Positions 43,132 to 51,360 of a stretch of DNA of 64,000 bases are shown here, one piece after another. A model generated the notes under the pieces. The model was not told the DNA's origin, did not search any database, and saw only the letters and a list, made by a program, of their open reading frames with translations. Positions within the stretch are counted from its first letter, which is position 1. Every line of letters starts with the position of its first letter. The stretch spans positions 4,464,001-4,528,000 of the forward strand of contig NZ_CP107917.1 in assembly GCF_036014175.1 (NCBI RefSeq), written 5' to 3'. A program made the position numbers and the translations under genes. This stretch comes from Streptomyces sp. NBC_00443 (GTDB lineage: Bacteria; Actinomycetota; Actinomycetes; Streptomycetales; Streptomycetaceae).

Positions 43132-44430
43132 TCAGCGTTCGGTGGTGGCGTCGACTTGGTAGATGTCGGGGATGCCGTCGTGGTCGTCGTCGCGGTTCTC
43201 CTCCTCGTAGAGGCGCCGGTACACGCCGTTGCGACGCTTGACCAGCATCGCCGCCATCACGGCTGCGATCAGGGAGCCGATGAGGACCGCGGCCTTCACG
43301 GGTCCGGCGGCCGCTGGGTCGGGGAAGGCGAGTTCGCCGATCAGCAGGGCGACGGTGAAGCCGATCCCGGCCAGTGCTGAGAGGGCGAAGACATCGGCCC
43401 AGGCCAGTTCGGGATTGAGCCGGGCGCGCGTGAAGCGCGCGGCCAGGTAGGTCCCGGCGAAGATCCCGACCGTTTTGCCGAGGACAAGTCCGAGAACCAC
43501 GCCGAGCGGTTCGGGTCTGGTGAACACGTCGCTCAGTGACGCGGCCGAGACGCTGACGCCGGCGGCGAAGAGTGCGAAGAGCGGGACCGCGACGCCGGCC
43601 GAGACGGGGTGGAGGAGGTGGGAGGTGCGTTCGCCGGGAGAGCGGTCCTCGTCCTTGTCGCGGGTGGTGCGCAGGATGAGGCCCATGGCCACGCCGGCGA
43701 CGGTGGCGTGGACGCCGCCGTTGTACATCAGCGCCCAGATAGCGATGCCGAGCGGGGCGTACCACCACCATCCGCGGACGCGGAAGCGCTGCAGCAGGTA
43801 GAAGACGACGAGGCCCGCGAACGCTCCGCCGAGAGCTGCGAAGTTCAGGTTGCTGGTGAAGAAGACCGCGATGACGAGGATGCCGCCGAGGTCGTCGACA
43901 ACGGCGAGGGTGAGGAGGAAGGCACGCAGCGAGGCCGGCAGGTGAGTGCTGAGTACCGCGAGTACGGCCAGCGCGAAGGCGATGTCGGTGGCCATGGGCA
44001 CCGCCCAGCCGTCCAGACTGCCGCCCCCCGTCGAGGCGGTGACCGCGTAGAACGCGGCGGGGACGATCATGCCCGAGATGGCGGCGATGACCGGTAGGGC
44101 GGCGGTGGCGGGGGTGCGCAGCTCACCGACGACCAGCTCGCGCTTGAGTTCAATGCCTGCAACGAGGAAGAAGAGCGTGAGCAGGCCGTCGGCGGTCCAA
44201 TGCCCGATGGAGAGGTCCAGGCCGAGCGCCGATATACCGAAGTGGAAATCGCGTATTCGCTCGTAGGCGTCAGCCCAGGGCGTGTTCGCCCACACCAGCG
44301 CCACAACAGCCGCCCCCAGCAGGACCAGCCCGCCGACGGTTTCCGTCCTCAGGGCCTGGGCGATGGCCGTGCGCTCGGGCAGCGGCAGGAGGCCGAGAAA
44401 GGGGGAACGTTCGCGCGGCGCGGCAGCCAT
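43132..44430 (-). CDS. nhaA: Na+/H+ antiporter NhaA with acidic C-terminal tail
   Basis: 432-aa electrogenic Na+(Li+)/H+ antiporter of the inner membrane. Eleven or twelve helices; the paired Asp of the ion site are in LTLAVVDDLGGILVIAVFF (about 176-177). Further family blocks are FFLVAGIELKRELVVGELR and WAVPMATDIAFALAVLAVL. The C-terminus ends with a soluble tail DDDHDGIPDIYQVDATTER. Its DxDxDGxxD-like spacing resembles a thrombospondin type 3/EF-hand calcium loop and is unusual for NhaA. ATG 44430 has GGAGGA upstream. Leader blocks at 44476-44550 match those of the CPA1 gene. Confidence 0.92.
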   Translation of the reverse strand: MAAAPRERSPFLGLLPLPERTAIAQALRTETVGGLVLLGAAVVALVWANTPWADAYERIRDFHFGISALGLDLSIGHWTADGLLTLFFLVAGIELKRELVVGELRTPATAALPVIAAISGMIVPAAFYAVTASTGGGSLDGWAVPMATDIAFALAVLAVLSTHLPASLRAFLLTLAVVDDLGGILVIAVFFTSNLNFAALGGAFAGLVVFYLLQRFRVRGWWWYAPLGIAIWALMYNGGVHATVAGVAMGLILRTTRDKDEDRSPGERTSHLLHPVSAGVAVPLFALFAAGVSVSAASLSDVFTRPEPLGVVLGLVLGKTVGIFAGTYLAARFTRARLNPELAWADVFALSALAGIGFTVALLIGELAFPDPAAAGPVKAAVLIGSLIAAVMAAMLVKRRNGVYRRLYEEENRDDDHDGIPDIYQVDATTER

Positions 44431-44475
44431 GAAAGAGTCCTCCGGGGATCGTCTTGCGGGCATACGAGCCCCTGA

Positions 44476-44550
44476 CGCCGACCAGACTTCCCGGCACACC
44501 GCGCGTCGGTCACAAGCCCATGGGGGCTGCATATTGACGCGTTCCTAACA
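44476..44550 (-). promoter_or_regulatory. Conserved two-block leader upstream of nhaA
   Basis: On the minus strand TGTTAGGAACGCGTCAA (44550 down) and a 25-base block at 44500-44476 are identical or near identical to the blocks before the CPA1 antiporter. The spacer contains a hairpin, GCCC-CCAT-GGGC, absent from the other copy. The element starts about 120 bases before the ATG and ends 46 bases before it, a position typical of a 5'-UTR regulator. Confidence 0.6.
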
Positions 44551-44619
44551 CCCTAACCGGCGCCCTTCGGTTCCGCTAGGTGCCCTTTCACCTGCGGGAA
44601 TCCAGCGACCGGGCATGAC

Positions 44620-44666
44620 GAGCGGGCCCGTTCACACCAAGGCGCAGGGTGTGCACGGGCCCGCTC
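44620..44666 (-). terminator. Terminator hairpin after the alanine/glycine symporter gene
   Basis: 19-bp arms (44620-44638 and 44648-44666; GAGCGGGCCCG...CGGGCCCGCTC) with one mismatch and a 9-base loop, 22 bases past the stop at 44689. It separates the symporter gene from nhaA upstream sequence. No T tract, as often in Streptomyces. Confidence 0.8.
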
Positions 44667-44688
44667 AGGAGCCGGGCCGCGGGGGCGG

Positions 44689-46224
44689 TCAGACGGTGGT
44701 CTTCACCGACTCCTGGTCTTCGTCGCCGTCGGTGATCTCGCCGGCCTTGCGGGCCCGGACGAACTCCAGGAAGGAGTTGAGTTCGCGCTTGACGACCGGG
44801 GCGAGGAGGTACAGGCCGATGATGTTGAAGACCGACAGCAGGAAGAGCGCGGAGTCGGCGAGGCTGATCAGCGAGTCGAGGGACATCAGGGAGCCCAGGA
44901 CCACGAACAGGCTCCAGACGGCCTTGAAGACGGTCTCGCTGGTCTTGCTCTTGCCGAACAGGTACGACCAGGCCTTGAGGCCGTAGTAGCCCCAGGTCAG
45001 GATCGTGGAGAAGGCGAACAGCAGCACCGCGATGGTGAGCACGGCCGGGAACCAGGGCAGTACGGTCTCGAAGGCGTCGGAGGTGATGGTGACGCCGCCG
45101 ATGCTCTCGCCCGCGCGGGCCTCGGCCCAGCTGTCCGGGTCGGCGATGGCGATGGTCAGCGCGGTCATGGTGCAGATGACGACCGTGTCGATGAACGGCT
45201 CCAGCAGGGCGACCAGACCCTCGCTCGCGGGGTGCTTGGTCTTGACCGCGGAGTGGGCGATGGGGGCGGAGCCGAGACCGGCCTCGTTGGAGAACGCGGC
45301 GCGCTGGAAGCCGACGATCAGGGCACCGATCACACCGCCCGCGACGCCGTCGGCGTCGAAGGCGCGCTGCAGGATGTTCTGGACGGCGTCCGGCACGGCG
45401 GTGATGTTGCCCAGGATGACGACCAGGCAGGCCACGATGTAGATGCCAGCCATCGCGGGCACCAGCCGGCTGGTGACCGAGGCGATGGAGCGGATGCCGC
45501 CGAGCAGCACGAGGCCGACCAGCGCGGAGACGACCAGGCCGAAGAGGACGGCACCGGCGGAGGAGGCCAGGAAGCCGTCCTCGCCGCCGAAGGTCGAGGA
45601 GATCTGCGCGTAGCTCTGGTTGGTCTGGAACAGGTTGCCGCCGAACAGACCGAAGAAGAGGATCATGATCGAGGCGAGGACGGCGAGCACCTTGCCGAGC
45701 TTGGCGCCACCGTTGCCGAAGCGCTCCTTGAGGCCCTTGGGCAGGTAGTGCATCGGACCGCCGGAGACGGTGCCGTCGGCGTGCACCTCGCGGTACTTCA
45801 CACCGAGGGTGACCTCGACGAACTTGGTGGCCATGCCGAGCAGGCCGCACAGGATCATCCAGAACGTGGCACCCGCGCCGCCGATGGACACGGCGACGGC
45901 CACACCGGCGATGTTGCCGAGGCCGACCGTGCCGGAGACGGCCGCGGTCAGCGCCTGGAAGTGGTTGACCTCGCCGGGCGACCCCTTCTCGTCGTACTTC
46001 CCGCGCACCACGTCGAGGGCGAGTCTGAACTTGCGGAGCTGGACGAACCCGAACCAGCCGGTGAAGACGAGACCCGCGACCACGAGCCAGACGACGATGA
46101 GGGGGAGGTCTGCACCTCCTACGGGGACCGTGTAGAAGACGACGTCCCCGAGCCACTTGGCTATGGGCTCGAAGAATCCGCTGACTGCTTCGTCGACGGA
46201 GGTGGTGACGGAGTCGAGTGACAC
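44689..46224 (-). CDS. Alanine or glycine:cation symporter (AGCS family)
   Basis: 511-aa sodium-coupled amino acid transporter with about ten transmembrane helices. The family signature is ALTAAVSGTVGLGNIAGVAV near residue 90, and FQRAAFSNEAGLGSAPIAHS is the second conserved block. The C-terminus is acidic (DGDEDQESVKTTV). GTG 46224 follows GAGGTAG; further upstream the open frame is Arg/Ser-rich and probably untranslated leader. A stable hairpin lies at 46250-46271. Stands alone in the ion-transport block. Confidence 0.9.
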   Translation of the reverse strand: MSLDSVTTSVDEAVSGFFEPIAKWLGDVVFYTVPVGGADLPLIVVWLVVAGLVFTGWFGFVQLRKFRLALDVVRGKYDEKGSPGEVNHFQALTAAVSGTVGLGNIAGVAVAVSIGGAGATFWMILCGLLGMATKFVEVTLGVKYREVHADGTVSGGPMHYLPKGLKERFGNGGAKLGKVLAVLASIMILFFGLFGGNLFQTNQSYAQISSTFGGEDGFLASSAGAVLFGLVVSALVGLVLLGGIRSIASVTSRLVPAMAGIYIVACLVVILGNITAVPDAVQNILQRAFDADGVAGGVIGALIVGFQRAAFSNEAGLGSAPIAHSAVKTKHPASEGLVALLEPFIDTVVICTMTALTIAIADPDSWAEARAGESIGGVTITSDAFETVLPWFPAVLTIAVLLFAFSTILTWGYYGLKAWSYLFGKSKTSETVFKAVWSLFVVLGSLMSLDSLISLADSALFLLSVFNIIGLYLLAPVVKRELNSFLEFVRARKAGEITDGDEDQESVKTTV

Positions 46225-46611
46225 TATGGCTACCTCGGTGGCGCGGGGACCGGCGCAGAAGCCTGCGCCGGAAGGAAGTGCGGTCTTTGAGCGAACGCCG
46301 TTGTCCGATCGGCGACCTGGGATGACGTGTCCGCGGACTCGGAACGTCACGGCCCTGGCCTGTAGTCGGCTCGTAGGCCGATGCTCCGCGCGGCGGCGTG
46401 GGGGTCATGCCACTTGCGGAGTTGCGACGTTCTACCACGGCTTTTACCAGATCTTTAGTGATGCAGGTCACGTATCCGCCTGTCATCGCAAAAGCGCCAG
46501 GTGGCGCAATCAGACCGTTATGCGGGGACAGAAGTCCGTTCAGCGGGCACATATCTCTGTGCGACGGGATCGTGACGACAAGCCCCGGCTACCGGTCGCC
46601 CCTGGTCTCGG
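46225..46611. other. Leader/promoter stretch of the symporter gene
   Basis: No gene is seen. Near 46224 it holds a 9-bp hairpin. An AT-richer segment, gcttttaccagatctttagtg, split over 46440-46460, probably contains the promoter reading leftwards. Right of 46500 the sequence grades into the decayed transposase. Confidence 0.45.
46250..46271 (-). promoter_or_regulatory. Hairpin in the symporter mRNA leader
   Basis: Perfect arms CCGGCGCAG and CTGCGCCGG around a 4-base loop, ending 26 bases before the GTG start and close to the ribosome site GAGGTAG. It could modulate translation initiation. Confidence 0.45.
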
Positions 46612-47567
46612 CCGAGAGGGCGCGGCAACCCCGAAGTCCTCCCAGCCCTCGTCCTCGACGTCGCCCTCGACAAGCCCGGCCACCGCCCCGCCTGCAACGG
46701 CCTGAAGATCCTCAACCGACTCCAGGAACGTGGATACAAACCCGGCTACCTTGCCGGTGACCGCGCCTACAACAACTCCGAGCCCGACGAGTGGCAGCTT
46801 CCCGTCCGGGCCATGGGCACAAGCCCGTCTACGACTACCGCGCGGACCAGCTCGGCAAGCAGGCCGGCACACACGCCGCGATCCTCGTCGAAGGCCGCTG
46901 GTACTGCCCCTCCATGCCCGAGCCCCTCATCAAGGCCACGATCGACCCGCACGCCGATCGCATCGACCGGGAGACGTGGATCAAGCTGATCGCCGCTCGT
47001 CGCGGCTACCGCATCATGCCGAAAGAGAACGCCGACGCCGACGGCTACCAGCGGATGATGAGCCCCGCCGAGGCAAGCAAGGCCCAGTGCCCCATCAAGC
47101 CCCACACCATGGGCCGCGGCATCCACCTGCCCCTCATCGACCCAGAGCCCAGCCCCACCGGCCCGCTCAAGGTCTGCCGCCAGCGCACGATCACCGTCGG
47201 CCCCGAAGCCGGCGCCAAGCAGTGGCAGGCCCTGGACTACGGCTCCCGCCGCATCCGCGGCATCGCGGCACAAACGATCCTGCTCGCCTTCCAGCTGGCC
47301 CACGCGAACCGCCGCAAGATCAAGAAATGGCTGGACACTCTGTCGCTCGGCGGCGAACGGCCTCGCCGGCGCACCCATCACCGTCGGCAGACAAAAGAAC
47401 CAAAGAGCTGGACCCCGACCGGCCTCCTGGCACCAGCGGCATGGATCACTCCGTCCAGGCACTTCAGCACCACCGAGACAGGCCCCACCCGTGAGATAGC
47501 TCACGCGCGGGACCTGTCGTATGCCCTGATCAGGCTGTGTGATGCCTCACAACGATCATGGAAATGA
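46612..47567 (+). pseudogene. Decayed transposase-like gene
   Basis: The left part reads NPEVLPALVLDVALDKPGH, then ILNRLQERGYKPGYLAGDRA and YNNSEPDEWQLPVRAMG. At about 46815-46818 one base is missing, and the frame continues HKPVYDYRADQLGKQAG, then GRWYCPSMPEPLIKATID and GSRRIRGIAAQTILLAFQLA. This family is frequent in Streptomyces and is annotated as transposase. Compared with longer members that I recall, the segment between LDYGS and RRIRGIAAQ is deleted; it normally includes a conserved Glu/Asn-containing helix. The N-terminus is also missing. Not functional. Confidence 0.6.
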
Positions 47568-47614
47568 GAAACGGGCCCCTGCGGTGACTACCGTCACCTG
47601 CAGAGACCCGTTTC
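47568..47614 (-). terminator. Terminator-like hairpin after tRNA-Leu
   Basis: Outer arms GAAACGGG (47568-47575) and CCCGTTTC (47607-47614), middle pairing CTGC/GCAG, and inner GGTGAC/GTCACC around a TACC loop. It begins 16 bases past the tRNA 3' end on the minus strand. Confidence 0.75.
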
Positions 47615-47629
47615 GTCGGTACCTCAGGG

Positions 47630-47713
47630 TGCGCGAGGGGGGAGTTGAACCCCCACGCCCTTGCGGGCACTGGAACCTGAATCCAGCGCGTCTGCCTATT
47701 CCGCCACCCGCGC
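47630..47713 (-). tRNA. tRNA-Leu, anticodon CAG
   Basis: 84-nt class II tRNA. Acceptor arms GCGCGGG and CTCGCGC pair with one G-U. The anticodon stem is CTGGA/TCCAG with loop TTCAGGT, giving CAG. The long variable arm is TGCCCGCAAGGGCG, and the T arm is GGGGGTTCAACTCCCCC. Discriminator base A at 47630; CCA is not encoded. Confidence 0.97.
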
Positions 47714-48251
47714 ATTGGGTGTGTTTTCGGGCCCTTCCCTTGCGGTCCGGCGCCTTCCGACACGCAGAACATTAGCACGCCGTCCAGGGTGGATTCACAT
47801 CCCTTATCCCCAGGCAGCCGCCGTGCAGCGGGCATACGGAAGGCCATGCAGATGCCATGCGGCGGCCGTACAGTCGCCCACCAGCACAGTCGAGACGGCC
47901 CGCCCCGGCACCGGCCGAGAGGGGTGCCCCGCGCTCCGTATCAACGAGAACCTGTTCACGTATCAACCTCGTACCGGTACCACGCATCTCCCCAGGAGCG
48001 GGTCGGGGTCCACAGTCAGGTGCGGGACACTGGTCTGCGGCCGCCTCTACGATCCATGGCAAGACTGTGTCCGTGAGGAGTTCGAAGGAGAGCTCCACAG
48101 GGAACTTCGAGGGCGTCGACACCCGTCGACCGGGCCGACAGGGGGAACCAGCCGATTCACCGGCGCGTGGATACGATCAGTAAGCAGTACCAGGTAAGGC
48201 AGTGCCCGCCCGGCGGGAAAAAGGACGAAGCAGGCTAGGAGGAGGTGCCCC
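47714..48251. other. Intergenic stretch between tRNA-Leu and fhaA
   Basis: Divergent promoter region of about 540 bases. No frame on either strand has a ribosome site and protein-like composition. gaaggagagctcc and the AT-richer cgtatcaac segment are noted. AGGAGGTG at 48239-48246 is the ribosome site of fhaA. Confidence 0.5.
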
Positions 48252-49131
48252 ATGGGAGTCCTGAAGAAGTTCGAGCAGCGTCTCGAAGGTCTGGTCAACG
48301 GCACCTTCGCCAAGGTGTTCAAGTCCGAGGTCCAGCCCGTGGAGATCGCGGGAGCGCTCCAGCGCGAGTGCGACAACAACGCGACCATCTGGAACCGCGA
48401 CCGCACGGTCGTCCCCAATGACTTCATCGTGGAGCTCAGCGCCCCGGACTACGAGCGTCTGAGCCCCTACTCCGGCCAGCTCGGCGACGAGCTCGCCGGC
48501 ATGGTCCGCGACTACGCCAAGCAGCAGCGCTACACCTTCATGGGCCCGATCAAGGTCCACCTGGAGAAGGCCGACGACCTCGACACCGGCCTGTACCGCG
48601 TACGCAGCCGTACGCTCGCCGGTTCCACCGACCAGCAGGGCGGCCAGCCGGCCCCGCACCCGCCGCCCCGGCCGGGCGGCCCGGTGGCGGTGGCGGCGCC
48701 CAGGGTGGCTACGGCTACCCGCCGGCCGCCGCACCCGCAAGCGCCCCGCCCATGCCGGCCGCGCCGCCGCCCGGCGGCCGCCCCGGCGGCTACGGCCACC
48801 CGCAGCCCGCGGGCGGCCAGCGCCCCCCGCCGCGCCCGCGGCCGGAGGTCGCACCCGCTACTGGATCGAGATCAACGGCACCCGCCATCAGATCTCCCGC
48901 GCGACGCTGGTGCTGGGCCGCAGCACCGACGCCGACGTGCGGATCGACGACCCCGGCGTCTCCCGCCGGCACTGTGAGATCCGGACCGGAACGCCCTCGA
49001 CGATCGCGGATCTCGGGTCCACCAACGGCATCGTGGTGGACGGGCAGCACACCACCCGCGCTACGCTCCGCGACGGCTCGCGGATCGTCGTGGGCAGCAC
49101 CACCATCATTTACCGGCAAGCCGAAGGGTGA
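48252..49131 (+). pseudogene. fhaA: FhaA: DUF3662 and FHA domain protein, frame interrupted twice
   Basis: FhaA binds phosphothreonine targets of PknB at the membrane and controls late peptidoglycan steps. The N-terminal DUF3662 domain is intact (MGVLKKFEQRLEGLVNGTFA, SAPDYERLSPYSGQLGDELA, RYTFMGPIKVHLEKADDLDT). A Gly/Pro linker follows, in which the frame shifts at about 48655-48675 and again at the C6 run 48823-48828; each needs one additional base. The FHA domain is intact in the third frame: WIEINGTRHQISRATLVLGR, DDPGVSRRHCEIRTGTPS, LGSTNGIVVDGQHTTRATL. Both shifts lie in the very GC-rich linker, where base-calling errors are most likely. First gene of the cell-wall regulator operon. Confidence 0.85.
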
Positions 49132-49141
49132 AGCGGGGGCA

Positions 49142-49656
49142 ATGTCAGAGCTGACCCTCACGGTCATGCGGCTGGGTTTCCTGGCCGTCCTGTGGCTGTT
49201 CGTGATCGTGGCCGTGCAGGTCATCCGCAGCGACCTGTTCGGAACGCGCGTCACACAGCGCGGATCGCGTCGCGAGGCCGCACGGCCGCAACAGGCCGCA
49301 CGGCAGGCGGCGACCCCGCCGCAGCAGCGCGGCCAGCAGGGCGGCGGCCGCCAGCGCCGTAACGCCCCTCCAAGCTGGTCGTGTCCGAGGGCACCCTCAC
49401 CGGCACCACCGTCGCGCTGCAGGGCCAGACCATCACCCTGGGCCGGGCGCACGACAGCACTATCGTGCTGGACGACGACTACGCCTCCAGCCGGCATGCC
49501 AGGATCTACCCGGACCGCGACGGCCAGTGGATCGTCGAGGACCTGGGCTCCACCAACGGCACGTACCTCGACCGAACGCGGCTCACGACCCCGACACCGA
49601 TTCCGCTGGGCGCGCCGATCCGCATCGGCAAGACCGTCATCGAGCTGCGGAAGTAG
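49142..49656 (+). pseudogene. fhaB: FhaB (FipA-type) membrane FHA protein, one missing base
   Basis: About 172 aa when repaired. The N-terminus is a single transmembrane helix (MRLGFLAVLWLFVIVAVQVI), followed by a basic Gln/Arg linker. At the C4 run 49365-49368 one C is missing; with it the sequence reads RNAPSKLVVSEGTLTG. The FHA domain follows: VALQGQTITLGRAHDSTIVL, DDDYASSRHARIYPDRDGQW, EDLGSTNGTYLDRTRL. Actinobacterial FhaB (FipA) recruits division proteins and is phosphorylated by PknA/PknB. Located between fhaA and the PP2C gene, its usual place. Confidence 0.87.
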
Positions 49657-49740
49657 TACGACAATGAGCGAGCGGAGCGAGCACGCAGTGGCGGCCCCCA
49701 CCACGGGCCCCGGCGCGCTCCCGACCGGAGGGTGGGCACC

Positions 49741-51333
49741 GTGCGGATGTATCCGGAGCCGACGGGCGAGGTGCGCATGAGTCTGTCACTGCGCTTCGCC
49801 GCCGGATCGCACAAAGGCATGATCCGGGAGGGCAACGAGGACTCCGGATACGCCGGTCCGCGCCTGCTCGCCATCGCCGACGGCATGGGCGGCGCCGCCG
49901 CGGGCGAGGTCGCCTCCTCCGAGGCGATCTCCACCATCGTCGCCCTCGACGACGACGTCCCCGGCTCCGACATCCTCACCTCGCTCGGTACGGCCGTACA
50001 GCGCGCCAACGACCAGCTGCGCGCGATGGTCGACGAGGACCCGCAGCTGGAGGGCATGGGCACCACGCTCACCGCCCTGCTGTGGACCGGGCAACGCCTC
50101 GGCCTCGTCCACGTCGGCGACTCCCGCGCGTACCTGCTCCGCGACGGCGTCCTGACCCAGATCACGCAGGACCACACCTGGGTGCAGCGCCTCGTCGACG
50201 AGGGCCGAATCACCGAAGAGGAAGCCACCACGCACCCCCAACGCTCCCTGCTGATGCGGGCGTTGGGCAGCGGCGACCATGTCGACCCCGACCTCTCCAT
50301 CCGCGAGGTCCGCGCCGGCGACCGGTACCTGATCTGCTCCGACGGCCTCTCCGGCGTCGTGTCCCACCAGACCCTGGAAGACACCCTCGCCAGCTACCAG
50401 GGCCCGCAGGAGACCGTCCAGGAGCTCATCCAGCTCGCGCTGCGCGGCGGCGGCCCCGACAACATCACCGTGATCATCGCCGACGTCCTCGACCTGGACA
50501 CCGGCGACACCCTGGCCGGGCAGCTGTCCGACACCCCGGTCGTCGTCGGCGCGGTCGCCGAGAACCAGCAGCACCACCTGCACGACAACGGCATCATGCA
50601 GACCCCCGCCGGCCGCGCCTCCGGGCTCGGCCGTCAGGTGCCCGGACAGGGCGGCGGAGGCGGCGAGTTCGGCCCGCCCGGCTCCGGCGACACCACCGGC
50701 TATGTACCCGCGGGCGGCTTCGGCGACTACACCGACGACGACTTCGTCAAGCCCCGCAAGGGCCGCAAGTGGCTGAAGAGATCCTTCTACTCGGCCCTCG
50801 CCCTCGCCGTCATCGGCGGCGGCCTGTACGGCGGTTGGCGCTGGACGCAGACCCAGTACTACGTCGGCACCAACGAGGAACACGTCGCCCTGTACCGCGG
50901 GATCAGCCAGGACCTGGCCTGGGTCTCGCTCTCGAAGGTGGAGAAGGACCACCCCGAGATCGAACTCAAGTACCTGCCGCCGTACCAGCAGAAGCTCGTC
51001 GAGGGGACCATCACCGAGGGCGGCCTCAAGGACGCCCAGGCGAAGATCGACGAGCTGGCGCTTCAGGCCTCCGCCTGCAAGAAGCGCTCCGATCAGCAGG
51101 CCGCCCAGAGCGAGCAGAACGCCAAGACGGGCGAGGGCGAGGCCGGAGGCACCACGGGAACCACCCGTACCTCCCTTACGTCCAAGGCGACACCGACACC
51201 GAATCCCTCGGCGTCCACCCAGTCCCCGCCCCCGTCCTCCTCCACCTCCCCGACCCCGCCTGCGACGCCAAAGCCCGGCCCCACTCTCTCGGAGGAAGAG
51301 CAGAAGGTCGTCACGAACTGCGGCACGCAGTAG
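49741..51333 (+). CDS. pstP: PP2C-family Ser/Thr phosphatase with membrane anchor
   Basis: 530 aa. Catalytic metal-binding motifs of PP2C: GMIREGNEDSGYAGPRLLAI, ADGMGGAAAGE, LGLVHVGDSRAYLLRDG, LICSDGLSGVV and GGGPDNITVII. One transmembrane helix follows a basic stretch (KWLKRSFYSALALAVIGGGL, about 340-360), and the outside part is a Thr/Pro/Ser-rich domain. It reverses phosphorylation by PknB on cell-wall proteins. GTG 49741 has GGAGGG nine bases upstream; a GTG nine bases earlier has no site, and ATG 49777 would begin at MSLSLRFAAG. Confidence 0.92.
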   Translation: MRMYPEPTGEVRMSLSLRFAAGSHKGMIREGNEDSGYAGPRLLAIADGMGGAAAGEVASSEAISTIVALDDDVPGSDILTSLGTAVQRANDQLRAMVDEDPQLEGMGTTLTALLWTGQRLGLVHVGDSRAYLLRDGVLTQITQDHTWVQRLVDEGRITEEEATTHPQRSLLMRALGSGDHVDPDLSIREVRAGDRYLICSDGLSGVVSHQTLEDTLASYQGPQETVQELIQLALRGGGPDNITVIIADVLDLDTGDTLAGQLSDTPVVVGAVAENQQHHLHDNGIMQTPAGRASGLGRQVPGQGGGGGEFGPPGSGDTTGYVPAGGFGDYTDDDFVKPRKGRKWLKRSFYSALALAVIGGGLYGGWRWTQTQYYVGTNEEHVALYRGISQDLAWVSLSKVEKDHPEIELKYLPPYQQKLVEGTITEGGLKDAQAKIDELALQASACKKRSDQQAAQSEQNAKTGEGEAGGTTGTTRTSLTSKATPTPNPSASTQSPPPSSSTSPTPPATPKPGPTLSEEEQKVVTNCGTQ

Positions 51334-51360
51334 GCAAGCCGTGAGAGGCCCCGTCACACC

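Noticed and set aside
46225..46480. Glycine riboswitch in front of the alanine/glycine symporter
   Set aside because: Such switches often precede this gene family, but the expected conserved core words were not found in the leader; only a simple hairpin is visible.
47772..48122. 116-codon minus-strand frame between tRNA-Leu and fhaA
   Set aside because: No ribosome site, Cys/Gly/Pro-rich random-looking product, and it covers the fhaA promoter region.
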